From: M3007 sp031398055
GTDB taxonomy: Bacteria > Bacteroidota > Bacteroidia > Chitinophagales > Saprospiraceae
DNA: 28,872 nt
Assembly: GCA_031398055.1 (NCBI GenBank)
Contig: JANNMS010000058.1
Coordinates: 1-28,872 of the forward strand
Direction: 5' to 3'
Position numbers and translations under genes: made by a program. The notes under the pieces were generated by a model, which searched no databases, was not told the origin of the DNA, and saw only the letters and a program-made list of their open reading frames with translations. This document shows positions 5,930 through 13,972 of the stretch, one piece after another; within the stretch, counting starts at the first letter, position 1, and each line of letters begins with the position of its first letter.

Positions 5930-8584
5930 ATGACTTCTCGTCAAATCCGCCAGCAATTCCTCGATTTTTTCCAATCGAAAGACCACAAAATCATCCCGTC
6001 CGCGCCGATGGTGGCGAAAAGCGACCCGACTTTGTTGTTCATCAATTCGGGCATGGCTCCGTTGAAAGATTTTTTCCTCGGCAACCAAACCCCGCCGTCC
6101 AAACGCGTGGCCGACACCCAAAAATGCCTGCGCGTTTCGGGCAAGCACAACGATTTGGAGGACGTCGGTTTCGACGGCTACCACCACACCATGTTTGAGA
6201 TGTTGGGAAATTGGTCGTTCGGCGATTATTTCAAAAAAGAAGCCATCGAATGGTCGTGGGAACTTTTGACCGACCGTTTCAAAATCCCAAAAGACAGGAT
6301 TTACGTCTCCGTTTTTCGTGGCGACGAAAAAGAAAACCTGCCGTTCGACCAAGAAGCACACGACGAATGGAAAAAATGGATTGCCGAAGACCGCATTTTG
6401 GCCTTCGGAAAAAAGGAAAATTTCTGGGAAATGGGCGACCAAGGCCCCTGCGGCCCGTGCTCCGAAATCCATGTTGACCTGCGGACGGACGCCGAACGCG
6501 CAAAAATTGACGGAAAAACCCTCGTCAACAACGACGACCCGAACGTCATCGAAGTTTGGAACAACGTATTTATGCAGTTCAACCGAAAAGCGGACGGCTC
6601 GCTCGACGAACTTCCGGCAAAATCAGTCGACACTGGCATGGGTTTCGAGCGACTTTGCCGGGCGGTGCAGGGCGTCCCGTCCAATTATGATACCGATTTG
6701 TGGCGGCCACTTTTTGATTTTTTGGAAAAAATGTCGGGCAAAAAATACGAGGGAACGTACCCCGGAATCAACGCCGATTGGACAAAAATCGACGTGGCGA
6801 TGCGCGTCGTGGCTGACCATCTGCGGGCAGTTTGTTTTGCGACCGCCGACGGCGAAATGCCTTCAAATACTGGCGCGGGCTACGTCATCCGGCGGATTTT
6901 GCGGCGGGCGGTGCGGTATTATTATTCGTTCTTGGATTTGAAAGAACCGGTGATGTACCGGATGGTGGCGATTTTGGCCGAGGAATTTGGGGATGTTTTC
7001 CCGGAACTCAAAGCACAGGTCAACTTCGTGACCGAGGTGGTTTTGAATGAGGAAAAATCATTTCTCCGAACCCTCGAACAGGGGCTGAAACGCATCGAAC
7101 TGCTTGACATTCAACAAAATACAGTATCCGGGGAGCAGGCATTTGAACTGCTCGACACGTTTGGTTTTCCGTACGATTTGACGAGTTTGATTGCCAAAGA
7201 AAAAGGTTGGTCGGTGGACGAGGCAGGTTTCAAAGCCGCGCTCGCCGTCCAAAAAGCACGTTCGAGAAAAGACGCAGCGAAACAAGTTGGCGATTGGACG
7301 GTGCTTTCGGACGAGGCGGACGTGGAATTTGTCGGCTACGATTTGTTAGAAACGCGCTCGTCGCAGGTTTTGAAATACCGGAAAGTTTCGGCAAAAGACC
7401 AGACCCAATTTCAAATCGTGCTGAACCGAACGCCATTTTATCCCGAGGGCGGCGGCCAAGTTGGCGACACCGGCTGGATGATTTTTGGCAGCGAGGCGAC
7501 TGGGCAGGAACGCATCCGGGTTTTGGACACGAAAAAAGAGAACACGTTGATTATCCACGTGGTCGAAAAATTGCCCGAACAAATCGACGACGACACGGTG
7601 CGCTGCCAAGTTGACGAAACGAAACGCCGACTGACCGAAAACAACCACTCGGCCACGCACCTTTTGCACGCCGCGCTGCGGCAGGTTTTGGGCACACACG
7701 TCCAGCAAAAAGGCTCGTTTTTGGATGAAAACGCGTTGCGTTTCGATTTTCAACATTTTCAAAAAGTGACGGACACCGAAATTGACGACATCGAACGCAT
7801 TGTCAACCGCAAAATCAGGGAAAATATTTCGCTCGGCGAAGACCGGAAATTGAACATCGAGGATGCGAAAAAAGCGGGCGCGATGATGCTTTTTGGTGAA
7901 AAATACGGCGAAACGGTTCGAATGATTACGTTCGACCCGTCGTGGTCGCGCGAACTTTGCGGCGGCTGCCACGTCCCGGCGACCGGAAAAATCGGTTATT
8001 TTAAAATCACTTCGGAGTCGGCGGTCGCGGCTGGCGTGCGGCGGATCGAGGCGGTGACGGCGAGCGGGGCGGAGAATTTTGTGGACAAATTGGAAAGCCA
8101 AATGGACGAAATCAAGAACGCGGTGAAAGCAAAAGACATCGTTCGCGGCATCGAAAGTTTGGTCGAGGAAAACCGTGCGCTCCGCAAAACCATCGAAAAA
8201 ATGATTGCCGAAAAAGCGAACGACATCCGCGACGGGCTGCGTTCAAAATTTGAAAAAATAGGGGAAATCAATGTTTTGACCGTGATTTTGCCCATTTCTG
8301 ATTCAAATGCCATCAAATCCATCGCTTTTGAACTCGAACGCGAGGTCGGAAATTCGGTGATTGCGTTTGGTGCGGTGGCCGACGGCAAACCGATTTTGAC
8401 GGTAAAAATTGCCGATAATTTGGTGAAGGAAAAAGGCCTGAACGCCGGGCAAATCGTCCGCGAACTTGCCCAGAAATTTTTGAAAGGCGGCGGTGGCGGT
8501 CAGGCGAATTTTGCGACGGCGGGCGGGACGGATGCTTCCGAACTGAAAAATGCGGTGGAGGCGGTGCGGGGGTTTTTGGGGTAA
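5930..8584 (+). CDS. alaS: alanine--tRNA ligase
   Basis: Cytosolic class II aminoacyl-tRNA synthetase that charges tRNA-Ala. It has 884 residues, close to the usual length of about 875. The N-terminal catalytic core contains the family blocks FINSGMAPLKDFFLG and CLRVSGKHNDLEDVG and the motif 2 region HHTMFEMLGNWSFGDYF. The editing domain carries the zinc ligands His573 and His577 (HSATH) and Cys677 with His681 (CGGCH). The C-Ala domain ends in the Gly-rich GGGGGQANFATAGG. The ATG at 5930 gives the usual start MTSRQIRQQFLDFF. An earlier ATG at 5846 would add 28 residues and read through the promoter element. The gene is monocistronic and ends at the hairpin 8619-8652. Confidence 0.98.
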   Translation: MTSRQIRQQFLDFFQSKDHKIIPSAPMVAKSDPTLLFINSGMAPLKDFFLGNQTPPSKRVADTQKCLRVSGKHNDLEDVGFDGYHHTMFEMLGNWSFGDYFKKEAIEWSWELLTDRFKIPKDRIYVSVFRGDEKENLPFDQEAHDEWKKWIAEDRILAFGKKENFWEMGDQGPCGPCSEIHVDLRTDAERAKIDGKTLVNNDDPNVIEVWNNVFMQFNRKADGSLDELPAKSVDTGMGFERLCRAVQGVPSNYDTDLWRPLFDFLEKMSGKKYEGTYPGINADWTKIDVAMRVVADHLRAVCFATADGEMPSNTGAGYVIRRILRRAVRYYYSFLDLKEPVMYRMVAILAEEFGDVFPELKAQVNFVTEVVLNEEKSFLRTLEQGLKRIELLDIQQNTVSGEQAFELLDTFGFPYDLTSLIAKEKGWSVDEAGFKAALAVQKARSRKDAAKQVGDWTVLSDEADVEFVGYDLLETRSSQVLKYRKVSAKDQTQFQIVLNRTPFYPEGGGQVGDTGWMIFGSEATGQERIRVLDTKKENTLIIHVVEKLPEQIDDDTVRCQVDETKRRLTENNHSATHLLHAALRQVLGTHVQQKGSFLDENALRFDFQHFQKVTDTEIDDIERIVNRKIRENISLGEDRKLNIEDAKKAGAMMLFGEKYGETVRMITFDPSWSRELCGGCHVPATGKIGYFKITSESAVAAGVRRIEAVTASGAENFVDKLESQMDEIKNAVKAKDIVRGIESLVEENRALRKTIEKMIAEKANDIRDGLRSKFEKIGEINVLTVILPISDSNAIKSIAFELEREVGNSVIAFGAVADGKPILTVKIADNLVKEKGLNAGQIVRELAQKFLKGGGGGQANFATAGGTDASELKNAVEAVRGFLG

Positions 8585-8618
8585 AAGCCTACTGTTTTTG
8601 TACAACAATTCTGAAAGC

Positions 8619-8652
8619 AAAAAGCCATCTCGTTTCAACGAGATGGCTTTTT
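8619..8652. terminator. bidirectional terminator between alaS and the YcxB-like gene
   Basis: 16-base perfect arms (8619-8634 and 8637-8652) with AAAAAGCCATCTCG pairing to CGAGATGGCTTTTT, followed by T-rich sequence. It serves two convergent genes, and the minus-strand stop codon at 8652-8654 overlaps its edge. Confidence 0.9.
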
Positions 8653-9323
8653 TAATTTTTTAATTTCACTTTCGCTCGAACCCAATCTAAAATTTGACCC
8701 AAATTTTCATGATTGACCGCAGATTTTGGAATTGAAATTGGATATGCCCCAGTTTTGACGATTAAAACCCACTTTTCAGTTTCTCGATAAAAGTCAAAAT
8801 CTTCCCAGCGAATTTTTGATTCGATGCCATCGGAAGTTGAAACAACCACGTCTTTTTCAATATCCAATTCGACCTGTTTTGGATAAAGTTGCTTTCCAGC
8901 CTGTTTTTCCATAACAGAAAGCCCAATATCGCGGCCTTTGAATTTTCTAAAAATGAAATACCAAAGTCCACCGAACAAAGCAAGTGGTATGGCAAAAGTT
9001 ATGATTTGAGTACTGTCGATGTTGTCAAAGTTGACTTTTTTGACAAAGCAAATGACAACATATCCAATGAATAGCCCCCAAAAAATTCTTTTGACTTTTT
9101 TGTTTTTCAAAAATGCCGTTCCCAAAAAATAAAAAGCAGTACCCAAAGCCCAACCCATTGGGTTTAAATTTTCTGGGTCAACAAACAAAATGTACATCTG
9201 TGCCAACAGCAAAAACGCGCCGATAATTAAAAAGTATTTTGCCCATTTTTGAAACTGATTGTCAAAAACCAGTCGGTTAATCTCAGAAAAATCTTCACGC
9301 GAAATCGTGTATTGGATTTTCAT
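8652..9323 (-). CDS. YcxB-like integral membrane protein
   Basis: This 223-residue protein starts with MKIQYTISREDF. Four hydrophobic segments follow in its first 120 residues (about 29-47, 57-71, 80-95 and 105-120). Its C-terminal soluble part (YPKQVELDIEKDVV to the end, with SKIRWEDFDFYRETEKWVLI) matches the YcxB-like C-terminal domain pattern, which is widespread in bacteria but lacks a known reaction. The gene is more A/T-rich than alaS, like the toxin-antitoxin genes upstream of it. It is transcribed alone, from a weak promoter candidate at 9358-9365. Membrane location is well supported, and function is unknown. Confidence 0.75.
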   Translation of the reverse strand: MKIQYTISREDFSEINRLVFDNQFQKWAKYFLIIGAFLLLAQMYILFVDPENLNPMGWALGTAFYFLGTAFLKNKKVKRIFWGLFIGYVVICFVKKVNFDNIDSTQIITFAIPLALFGGLWYFIFRKFKGRDIGLSVMEKQAGKQLYPKQVELDIEKDVVVSTSDGIESKIRWEDFDFYRETEKWVLIVKTGAYPISIPKSAVNHENLGQILDWVRAKVKLKN

Positions 9324-9357
9324 AAATTTTGAAACTGTAATTGTGAAAGTTGCCGCG

Positions 9358-9365
9358 TGAAGGTA
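9358..9365 (-). promoter_or_regulatory. possible -7 element (TACCTTCA) of the YcxB-like gene
   Basis: Two mismatches to TAnnTTTG, 35-42 bases upstream of the ATG at 9323. It abuts the terminator of the upstream toxin-antitoxin operon. Confidence 0.35.
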
Positions 9366-9370
9366 GATAA

Positions 9371-9403
9371 AAAAATCCCGGTGCGAGTTGCGCCGGGATT
9401 TTT
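9371..9403. terminator. terminator of the toxin-antitoxin operon
   Basis: AAAAATCCCGG (9371-9381) pairs perfectly with CCGGGATTTTT (9393-9403). On the minus strand it follows the antitoxin stop at 9412 and ends in a T tract. Confidence 0.85.
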
Positions 9404-9411
9404 TTTGTTTT

Positions 9412-9708
9412 TCACCCCAAATTCAGTTCCAATTTCCCGCCCAATCCCTGCTGCACAATCCGAATCAAAGTGGACAGTCGGATGTCGGAAGCGTCATTTT
9501 CAATCCTGGAAATGTAGTTTTTGGTCGTGCCGGAGCGGTCGGCCAATTGTTGTTGGGTCAGGCCGCGACTCCGCCGTGCTTCTTCGATAAGTACGCCGAG
9601 TTTAAAAACTTCGAAGCCTTTTTCAAACGCCTCGCGTTTTTCGGTGCCACGTTCACCATATTTTTTGGTGAGATGCTCCTCCAAAGTGATGATATTACCG
9701 TCTTTCAT
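9412..9708 (-). CDS. XRE-family antitoxin (HigA/RelB-type) of a type II TA pair
   Basis: 98 residues. The C-terminal half is a Cro/cI-type helix-turn-helix (GLTQQQLADRSGTTKNYISR, followed by IEN and a final helix), used both to neutralise the toxin and to repress the operon. The ATG at 9708 overlaps the toxin gene end by 14 bases, as expected for toxin-first HigBA operons. A longer open frame upstream to 9792 is rejected because it only reads the toxin gene in another frame. The pair is followed by a strong terminator. Function is inferred from family and gene order. Confidence 0.85.
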   Translation of the reverse strand: MKDGNIITLEEHLTKKYGERGTEKREAFEKGFEVFKLGVLIEEARRSRGLTQQQLADRSGTTKNYISRIENDASDIRLSTLIRIVQQGLGGKLELNLG

Positions 9709-10027
9709 TGAAATATTCTTGTTTGATTTTGACAGCGAGTTCGAGTTCATTTTTGGGCGTTTTTTGGGTTTTCTTTTGAAAACCATTGCCAATTACGACA
9801 ATATTTCCGGCATCGAAAAAGCAAAATATTCTAAAAATGTTAGACCCGACCTGAACCCGGATTTCAAAAAGTCCATCCGTGCCTTCTAAATGTTTGAAAA
9901 ATTTTTCCGGGATGCGTGGCAATTGTTGAACAAGAATGATTGTCCAGTCAATTTTTTCTTGGACATCTTCGGTTTGCTCGTTGTAAAAATCCCAGAAAAA
10001 ATGTTTGTAAAAAACGAGGTTTCTCAT
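9695..10027 (-). CDS. HigB/RelE-type toxin (phage Gp49-like)
   Basis: This 110-residue protein has the Gp49/HigB signature in order: FKHLEGTDGLFEIRVQVGSN, then FRIFCFFDAGNIVVIGNGF, then QKKTQKTP, and a C-terminal helix. Related toxins are ribosome-dependent mRNA interferases. The key basic residues of the C-terminal region are present, so the protein looks intact. The start ATG lies 24-31 bases downstream of a TACTTTTG promoter element. It is translated first, and the antitoxin follows with an overlap. Confidence 0.85.
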   Translation of the reverse strand: MRNLVFYKHFFWDFYNEQTEDVQEKIDWTIILVQQLPRIPEKFFKHLEGTDGLFEIRVQVGSNIFRIFCFFDAGNIVVIGNGFQKKTQKTPKNELELAVKIKQEYFNERR

Positions 10028-10050
10028 TTTGTGGTTGTCTGATTGGGCAA

Positions 10051-10058
10051 CAAAAGTA
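10051..10058 (-). promoter_or_regulatory. -7 promoter element (TACTTTTG) of the toxin-antitoxin operon
   Basis: Exact TAnnTTTG match, about 24 bases before the toxin start codon. Autoregulation by the antitoxin would act here, but no clear operator palindrome is seen. Confidence 0.55.
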
Positions 10059-10073
10059 GATTAGAAACTTGAA

Positions 10074-10096
10074 TTATTGAAAAAACTTTTCAATAA
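10074..10096. terminator. weak A/T hairpin across the higA stop codon
   Basis: TTATTGAAAA (10074-10083) pairs perfectly with TTTTCAATAA (10087-10096), and the minus-strand stop TGA (10090-10092) lies in the arm. The stem is A/T-only in part, so terminator strength is doubtful. Confidence 0.35.
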
Positions 10097-10446
10097 ACCT
10101 GAATCAAAACCTCCGCCGGCACCCCCAATTCCCGGTTCAAAACCCGAATCATTTCGAGGCTCAATTTTCTTTTCCCGGACAAAATTTCAGATTTTCGGTT
10201 GCGTCCGAGCAAGCGGTTGAGTTCGATTTCTGGCAGGTTCATTTGTTCCAACCGGAATTTTATGGCTTCGATTGGATTTGGTTTTGGCACCGGATAATGG
10301 ACATTTTCATATTCTTTGACAAGCAAAGCGAGGATTTCCAACTCGTCGCCGAGCGGGGTGCCGGGTTCGAGACCGAGTTGAATCAATTCATAAATTCGTG
10401 CGAGTGCGTTTTCGTAATCCGCCTCGGTTTTAATTAGTTTTATCAT
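10090..10446 (-). CDS. higA: HigA-family antitoxin, orphaned
   Basis: 118 residues from the ATG at 10446, matching the HigA layout: an N-terminal acidic helical part (MIKLIKTEADYENALARIYE), the GTPLGDELEILALLVKEYE block, HYPVPKPNPIEAIKFRLEQM, and a C-terminal helix-turn-helix (SEILSGKRKLSLEMIRVLN). Such antitoxins bind HigB and repress the operon. Normally higB precedes it with a short overlap. Here only the last 37 codons of a HigB-like frame remain (10430-10543), so the toxin is gone. Upstream in-frame ATGs at 10464 and 10515 exist but would read the remnant in the wrong frame. It now lies directly behind the desaturase gene and may depend on its transcript. Confidence 0.85.
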   Translation of the reverse strand: MIKLIKTEADYENALARIYELIQLGLEPGTPLGDELEILALLVKEYENVHYPVPKPNPIEAIKFRLEQMNLPEIELNRLLGRNRKSEILSGKRKLSLEMIRVLNRELGVPAEVLIQVY

Positions 10447-10543
10447 ATCGGACAGATTTTGCATCAATTTTATCGTATTCGGAATGCGTTCCAAACCAAA
10501 AAATACGAGTGCCATCCTTCAAAACGTACTTTTCTTCTCGATT
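10430..10543 (-). pseudogene. remnant of a HigB toxin gene (C-terminal end only)
   Basis: On the minus strand a frame without ATG reads NREEKYVLKDGTRIFWFG, then THSEYDKIDAKSVRYDKTN, and stops at 10430-10432. The GTHSEYDKIDA segment is the characteristic C-terminus of HigB toxins. The frame is closed upstream by a stop at 10544-10546, inside the end of the desaturase gene, so the N-terminal two thirds are absent. Its 17-base overlap with higA is the usual higBA junction. I infer a deletion or rearrangement that joined the desaturase gene to the toxin tail. Confidence 0.7.
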
Positions 10544-11301
10544 TCAGGCAGTGCCTCGTCAATCCGTCGTGCCAGTTCGGGCAATTTTATGGTCGGCACC
10601 GCAGGAAAAAGGTGGTGTTCCAAATGGTAAAACATACTGAACGAGACCTTATTTTTCCAGCCGGTGCGCTGGGTTCGGGCAAAATTCGGTTCGTCGTGCG
10701 TGTCGTGGTGAACCGTCCAAACGGCAAAAAATGCCATCAAAAACTCGCCGACAATCATCACGATGACGTGGTAAATCAGGAAAGCAATTTTAAAATAAAA
10801 AACCAAAAACACGAACGCAGCCACCGAAGCCATTTCCAACAAAACCTTCTTTTTGTAATCGGTACTGCCGATTTGCAAAGTGATTTTGTGGATCAAAAAC
10901 ATGTGAATCGGGCCGTACAAAATGGCTCCGTACCATTTCATGTGCGCTGATTTGCCCTCTTGGTCTTCGTCGGAAAGGCAAAATCGGTGGTGGCGGAGGT
11001 GGTTGAATTTGATGGCATGGATAGAAACGACCATCAAAATACTGTTGAGGTACATCGTCAACCAGGTCAAAAAACGGTTCGTGCCCAAAGAATTGTGGAA
11101 ACCGTTGTGTACCTGCCGCAGCCCAGTGATAAAAAAGAAGGCCGAAAAAGGCAGTGCCAAAATGTAGTGGCCAAAATACGCGAGAGCCAGCGAACCGAAA
11201 AGCCACGGCAAGGTGAGGTTGTTTTCGATCAGTATTTCGTGGAAAGTCAGGGTGCGGAGGTCTTTCCACGATACTTTTTTTAAGATTTCTTGGTGAGTCA
11301 T
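10519..11301 (-). CDS. membrane fatty acid desaturase
   Basis: This 260-residue protein has several hydrophobic segments and the histidine boxes of di-iron membrane desaturases/hydroxylases: HNGFH, HLRHHRF, HHDTHDE and YHLEHHLFP. Such enzymes introduce double bases-to-bonds changes in acyl chains, that is, double bonds, or hydroxylate lipids or carotenoids, using O2; the substrate cannot be read from sequence. I start it at the ATG at 11301 (MTHQEIL) rather than at an upstream TTG at 11322. Its last codons overlap the beginning of the HigB remnant frame. No clear promoter is seen in 11302-11430. It is separated from moxR by a terminator. Confidence 0.88.
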   Translation of the reverse strand: MTHQEILKKVSWKDLRTLTFHEILIENNLTLPWLFGSLALAYFGHYILALPFSAFFFITGLRQVHNGFHNSLGTNRFLTWLTMYLNSILMVVSIHAIKFNHLRHHRFCLSDEDQEGKSAHMKWYGAILYGPIHMFLIHKITLQIGSTDYKKKVLLEMASVAAFVFLVFYFKIAFLIYHVIVMIVGEFLMAFFAVWTVHHDTHDEPNFARTQRTGWKNKVSFSMFYHLEHHLFPAVPTIKLPELARRIDEALPEIEKKSTF

Positions 11302-11433
11302 GATGGGTGATTTTTTTACCAAAACGGTATCGGTTGGTGCAATGTTGGGTTGTTTTTATGAAATACAAGGTGTTTTTTGCAATTTAGATTTGAAAAAAAA
11401 TAAAAATCAATTGCAACATTTTCAAAAAAAACA

Positions 11434-11467
11434 CTGCCCCGCTCGACACCAAAGTCCAGCGGGGCAG
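11434..11467 (-). terminator. terminator of the MoxR gene
   Basis: CTGCCCCGCT (11434-11443) pairs perfectly with AGCGGGGCAG (11458-11467). On the minus strand it is followed by TGTTTTTTTT. It lies about 40 bases after the moxR stop. Confidence 0.85.
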
Positions 11468-11504
11468 CCCATTTTTATAAAAACCAAAAATCGAAAATCG
11501 ATTT

Positions 11505-12470
11505 TTACAAAAGCGATTCAATGATATTCTCCTCTGTCACCCCTTCCGCCTCGGCTTTGTAATTCCGGACAATCCGATGCCGCAACACCAAATTCGCGAT
11601 CGCTTTCACGTCCTCGATGTCCGGCGAATATTTACCGTTGATCGCTGCGTGGCATTTTGCGCCGAGTGCCAAATATTGGCTGGCACGTGGGCCCGCGCCC
11701 CAAGCCAAGTAATTCGAGGCCTCTTTTGTGGCGCGCGAAGTGCCGGGACGGGTTTTTGTGGCGAGCCCGACGGCGTATTCCAACACATTGTCGGAGACCG
11801 GGATTTTTCGGATAAGTTGTTGAAAATCAAGAATTTGACCTGCCGAAAGGATGTGTTTCAAACTGACCTCAAAACCAGAAGTCGTGTTTTTCACCACCTG
11901 CACTTCCTGTTCGTAACTTGGGTAAGTCAACGGAATGTTGAACATGAAACGGTCGAGTTGTGCCTCCGGAAGCGGATAAGTTCCCTCCTGTTCGATGGGG
12001 TTTTGGGTGGCCAAAACGAAAAACGGTTTCGGCAAAGCGTGGCGCGTTCCACCGACCGTCACCGAGCGTTCCTGCATGGCTTCGAGCAGCGCGGCTTGGG
12101 TTTTTGGCGGCGTGCGGTTGATTTCGTCGGCGAGGACGATGTTGGCAAAAATGGGGCCGTGGATAAATTTGAAATGCCGGTTCTCGTCCAAAATCTCCGA
12201 ACCGGTGATGTCGGACGGCATCAAATCGGGCGTGAACTGGATGCGTTTGAATTCGAGGTCGAGCACCTCCGAAATCGTCGAGACCAACAAGGTTTTTGCC
12301 AGTCCTGGCACGCCGACCAGCAGCGAGTGGCCATTTGAAAACAGGGAAATGATAACGGCCCGAACGACCTCATCTTGCCCCACGATCACTTTTGAAATTT
12401 CTTTGGAAAGGTCTTGATATGCCTGCGCGAGTGCGTCAACTGCGGCTGCATCGGATTTGTAATTTGACAT
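11505..12470 (-). CDS. MoxR-family AAA+ ATPase
   Basis: This 321-residue AAA+ protein has Walker A GVPGLAKT (53-60), Walker B IVLADEINRTPPKTQAALLE, sensor 1 in FFVLATQNPIEQEGTYPLPE and the lid region with the arginine-rich VLRHRI. MoxR ATPases act as chaperone-like remodelling factors, usually beside DUF58 and von Willebrand A-domain genes. Here no such partner follows, since the gene ends in a strong terminator, so it is transcribed alone. The ATG at 12470 is clear. The promoter candidate is TACCTTCG at 12554-12561, giving a leader of about 78 bases. The TTCATCG heptamer array and a hairpin lie directly upstream of that promoter. Confidence 0.93.
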   Translation of the reverse strand: MSNYKSDAAAVDALAQAYQDLSKEISKVIVGQDEVVRAVIISLFSNGHSLLVGVPGLAKTLLVSTISEVLDLEFKRIQFTPDLMPSDITGSEILDENRHFKFIHGPIFANIVLADEINRTPPKTQAALLEAMQERSVTVGGTRHALPKPFFVLATQNPIEQEGTYPLPEAQLDRFMFNIPLTYPSYEQEVQVVKNTTSGFEVSLKHILSAGQILDFQQLIRKIPVSDNVLEYAVGLATKTRPGTSRATKEASNYLAWGAGPRASQYLALGAKCHAAINGKYSPDIEDVKAIANLVLRHRIVRNYKAEAEGVTEENIIESLL

Positions 12471-12553
12471 ATTTTTTTAGTAAATGAAGGTTGCTTTGAT
12501 AAATCAGGCCGTGAAACGTAGGCCGATTTGACATTGTTTCGATAAACGAGCGG

Positions 12554-12561
12554 CGAAGGTA
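12554..12561 (-). promoter_or_regulatory. -7 promoter element (TACCTTCG) of the MoxR gene
   Basis: One mismatch to TAnnTTTG. It lies eight bases from the heptamer array at 12569-12593, so the array occupies the place of the -33 region. Confidence 0.45.
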
Positions 12562-12568
12562 ATTTTTT

Positions 12569-12593
12569 AACGATGAACGATGAACGATGAACG
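12569..12593. repeat. CGATGAA heptamer array between divergent genes
   Basis: Three exact CGATGAA units (12571-12591), preceded by AA and followed by CG. It is the reverse complement of the TTCATCG array inside the mutase gene. Confidence 0.85.
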
Positions 12594-12594
12594 G

Positions 12595-12631
12595 CGAGAT
12601 TTCGGAAATTTTTCAAATTTCCAAAATCTCG
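12595..12631. repeat. 17-bp inverted repeat next to the heptamer array
   Basis: CGAGATTTCGGAAATTT (12595-12611) pairs with 12615-12631 with one mismatch and a three-base loop. It starts two bases after the heptamer array. On neither strand does a T tract follow directly, so a terminator role is doubtful. It lies in the leader region of the serine hydrolase gene. Confidence 0.65.
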
Positions 12632-12690
12632 ATTGCACCTTGTGCTTCCCAAAAACTTTGCTCTATTTTCTAATTTTCAATTTCAAAAAC

Positions 12691-13962
12691 ATGAAAAATC
12701 TGCTATTTCTCCTCGCTTTTTTGACCTCAAATTTCCTCGCCGGGCAGCGCGCCCAAAATTTCACGCCCACAAAATCGCCCGCCAATGTTGGTTTTTCGGC
12801 AGAACGGCTGGCGCGGATTGACACGATGTTGCAAGGTTACGTCAATCGCGGCGTGGTGCCGAGTATCGTGACTTTTGTCGCGCGGCGCGGGCAAATCGTC
12901 CACCACAAGGCTTTCGGGACGCCTCGGCTCGGCGACAAAACTGCTGCCCGGACGGACGATATTTACAGAATCATGTCCCAAACCAAATTGATCACGACCG
13001 TCGGTCTGCTGATTTTGCTGGAAGAAGGCAAATTTCACCTCGACCAAAACATCTCCGATTTTCTCCCGGCGTTCAAAAAAATGCAGGTTTTGGGCAATCC
13101 AGATGAAAAGGATTTTTCAAAATTCACCCTGAGGCCAGCCGCGCGGGGCATCACTTTTCGCCATCTTTTGAGCCACACGGCGGGGATTCCATACAATATT
13201 AATGGTGTGGACGAGCGACCAGAATTTGCCGTGCCGATGTTGGCTTCGATTGGAAATGAAAAATTGGAAGACGTGGTGAATAAAATTGCCGCCCGCCCGC
13301 TGATTTCCGAGCCCGGCGAAAAATATGTGTACGGCTGGAACACCGACATCGTCGGGCGATTGATCGAAGTTTTGTCGGGGCAGCCGCTCGATGTTTTTAT
13401 CCAAAACCGGGTCTGCCAGCCGCTCGGCATGACCGATACTTATTATTATTTGCCAAAAGAAAAAACTTCACGGCTCGTCGGTTTGTGGAGCCAAGACAAT
13501 CGCGGCGAAAAACCGCACGAACACGCGAACGAAATTTACCGGAAATACCCGACCGACGGTGGCCGCTCGCTTTTTTACGGCGGTTCGGGGATGTCGGGGA
13601 CGATTTCAGATTATGCCCGGATTTGCCAATTGATTGTCAACAAAGGTGAGTTCAATGGTCACCGTTTGCTCGCTCCGGCGACCGTCAATTTGATGTTGAC
13701 CAATCAAATCGGCGACAATTTTGTGTGGGACCGGCACGACAAATTTGGCCTCGGCCTGCAAATTTTTTCCCCGGAAACAAAATATGGCGACAACGCCACG
13801 CCTGGTGCAGCGATGTGGGGCGGCTATTTTGCAACGGAATACACGATTGATGTGGAAAAAGAACTGGTGCTTTTGGTGTACACAAATGTCCAGCCGTTCG
13901 CGCAGGGCGGGGAAATTGGGCACAAATTTCGGACGATGGTTTATGCGGCTTTGATGGAGTAA
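12691..13962 (+). CDS. serine hydrolase, beta-lactamase/EstB-like (class C, S12 fold)
   Basis: This 423-residue secreted protein starts with a signal peptide (MKNLLFLLAFLTSNFLAG). The catalytic Ser96 and Lys99 lie in SQTK (the SxxK motif) and the second motif is Tyr214 in YGWNTD, as in esterase-like members of the penicillin-binding fold. HLLSHTAGI and PLGMTDTYYYLP are further family blocks, and GGSGMSGTISDYARI lies near the end. Substrates may be esters, peptides or beta-lactams; the sequence does not say which. The ATG at 12691 is chosen because an earlier frame start at 12580 lies in the heptamer repeat and would put 37 residues before the signal peptide. It probably forms an operon with rnz, 10 bases downstream. 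Confidence 0.88.
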   Translation: MKNLLFLLAFLTSNFLAGQRAQNFTPTKSPANVGFSAERLARIDTMLQGYVNRGVVPSIVTFVARRGQIVHHKAFGTPRLGDKTAARTDDIYRIMSQTKLITTVGLLILLEEGKFHLDQNISDFLPAFKKMQVLGNPDEKDFSKFTLRPAARGITFRHLLSHTAGIPYNINGVDERPEFAVPMLASIGNEKLEDVVNKIAARPLISEPGEKYVYGWNTDIVGRLIEVLSGQPLDVFIQNRVCQPLGMTDTYYYLPKEKTSRLVGLWSQDNRGEKPHEHANEIYRKYPTDGGRSLFYGGSGMSGTISDYARICQLIVNKGEFNGHRLLAPATVNLMLTNQIGDNFVWDRHDKFGLGLQIFSPETKYGDNATPGAAMWGGYFATEYTIDVEKELVLLVYTNVQPFAQGGEIGHKFRTMVYAALME

Positions 13963-13972
13963 ATTTTAAAAA

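Noticed and set aside
7346..8101. 251-codon open frame antisense to alaS
   Set aside because: It is Arg/Phe-rich shadow sequence created by codon bias of alaS, with no family motif and no promoter.
9709..9792. Longer antitoxin start
   Set aside because: The extra 28 residues are read from inside the toxin gene in another frame; the ATG at 9708 fits the family.
12386..12652. 88-codon minus-strand frame through the heptamer array
   Set aside because: Its HRSSFIV peptide is only the translated repeat, and it overlaps the moxR start and promoter.
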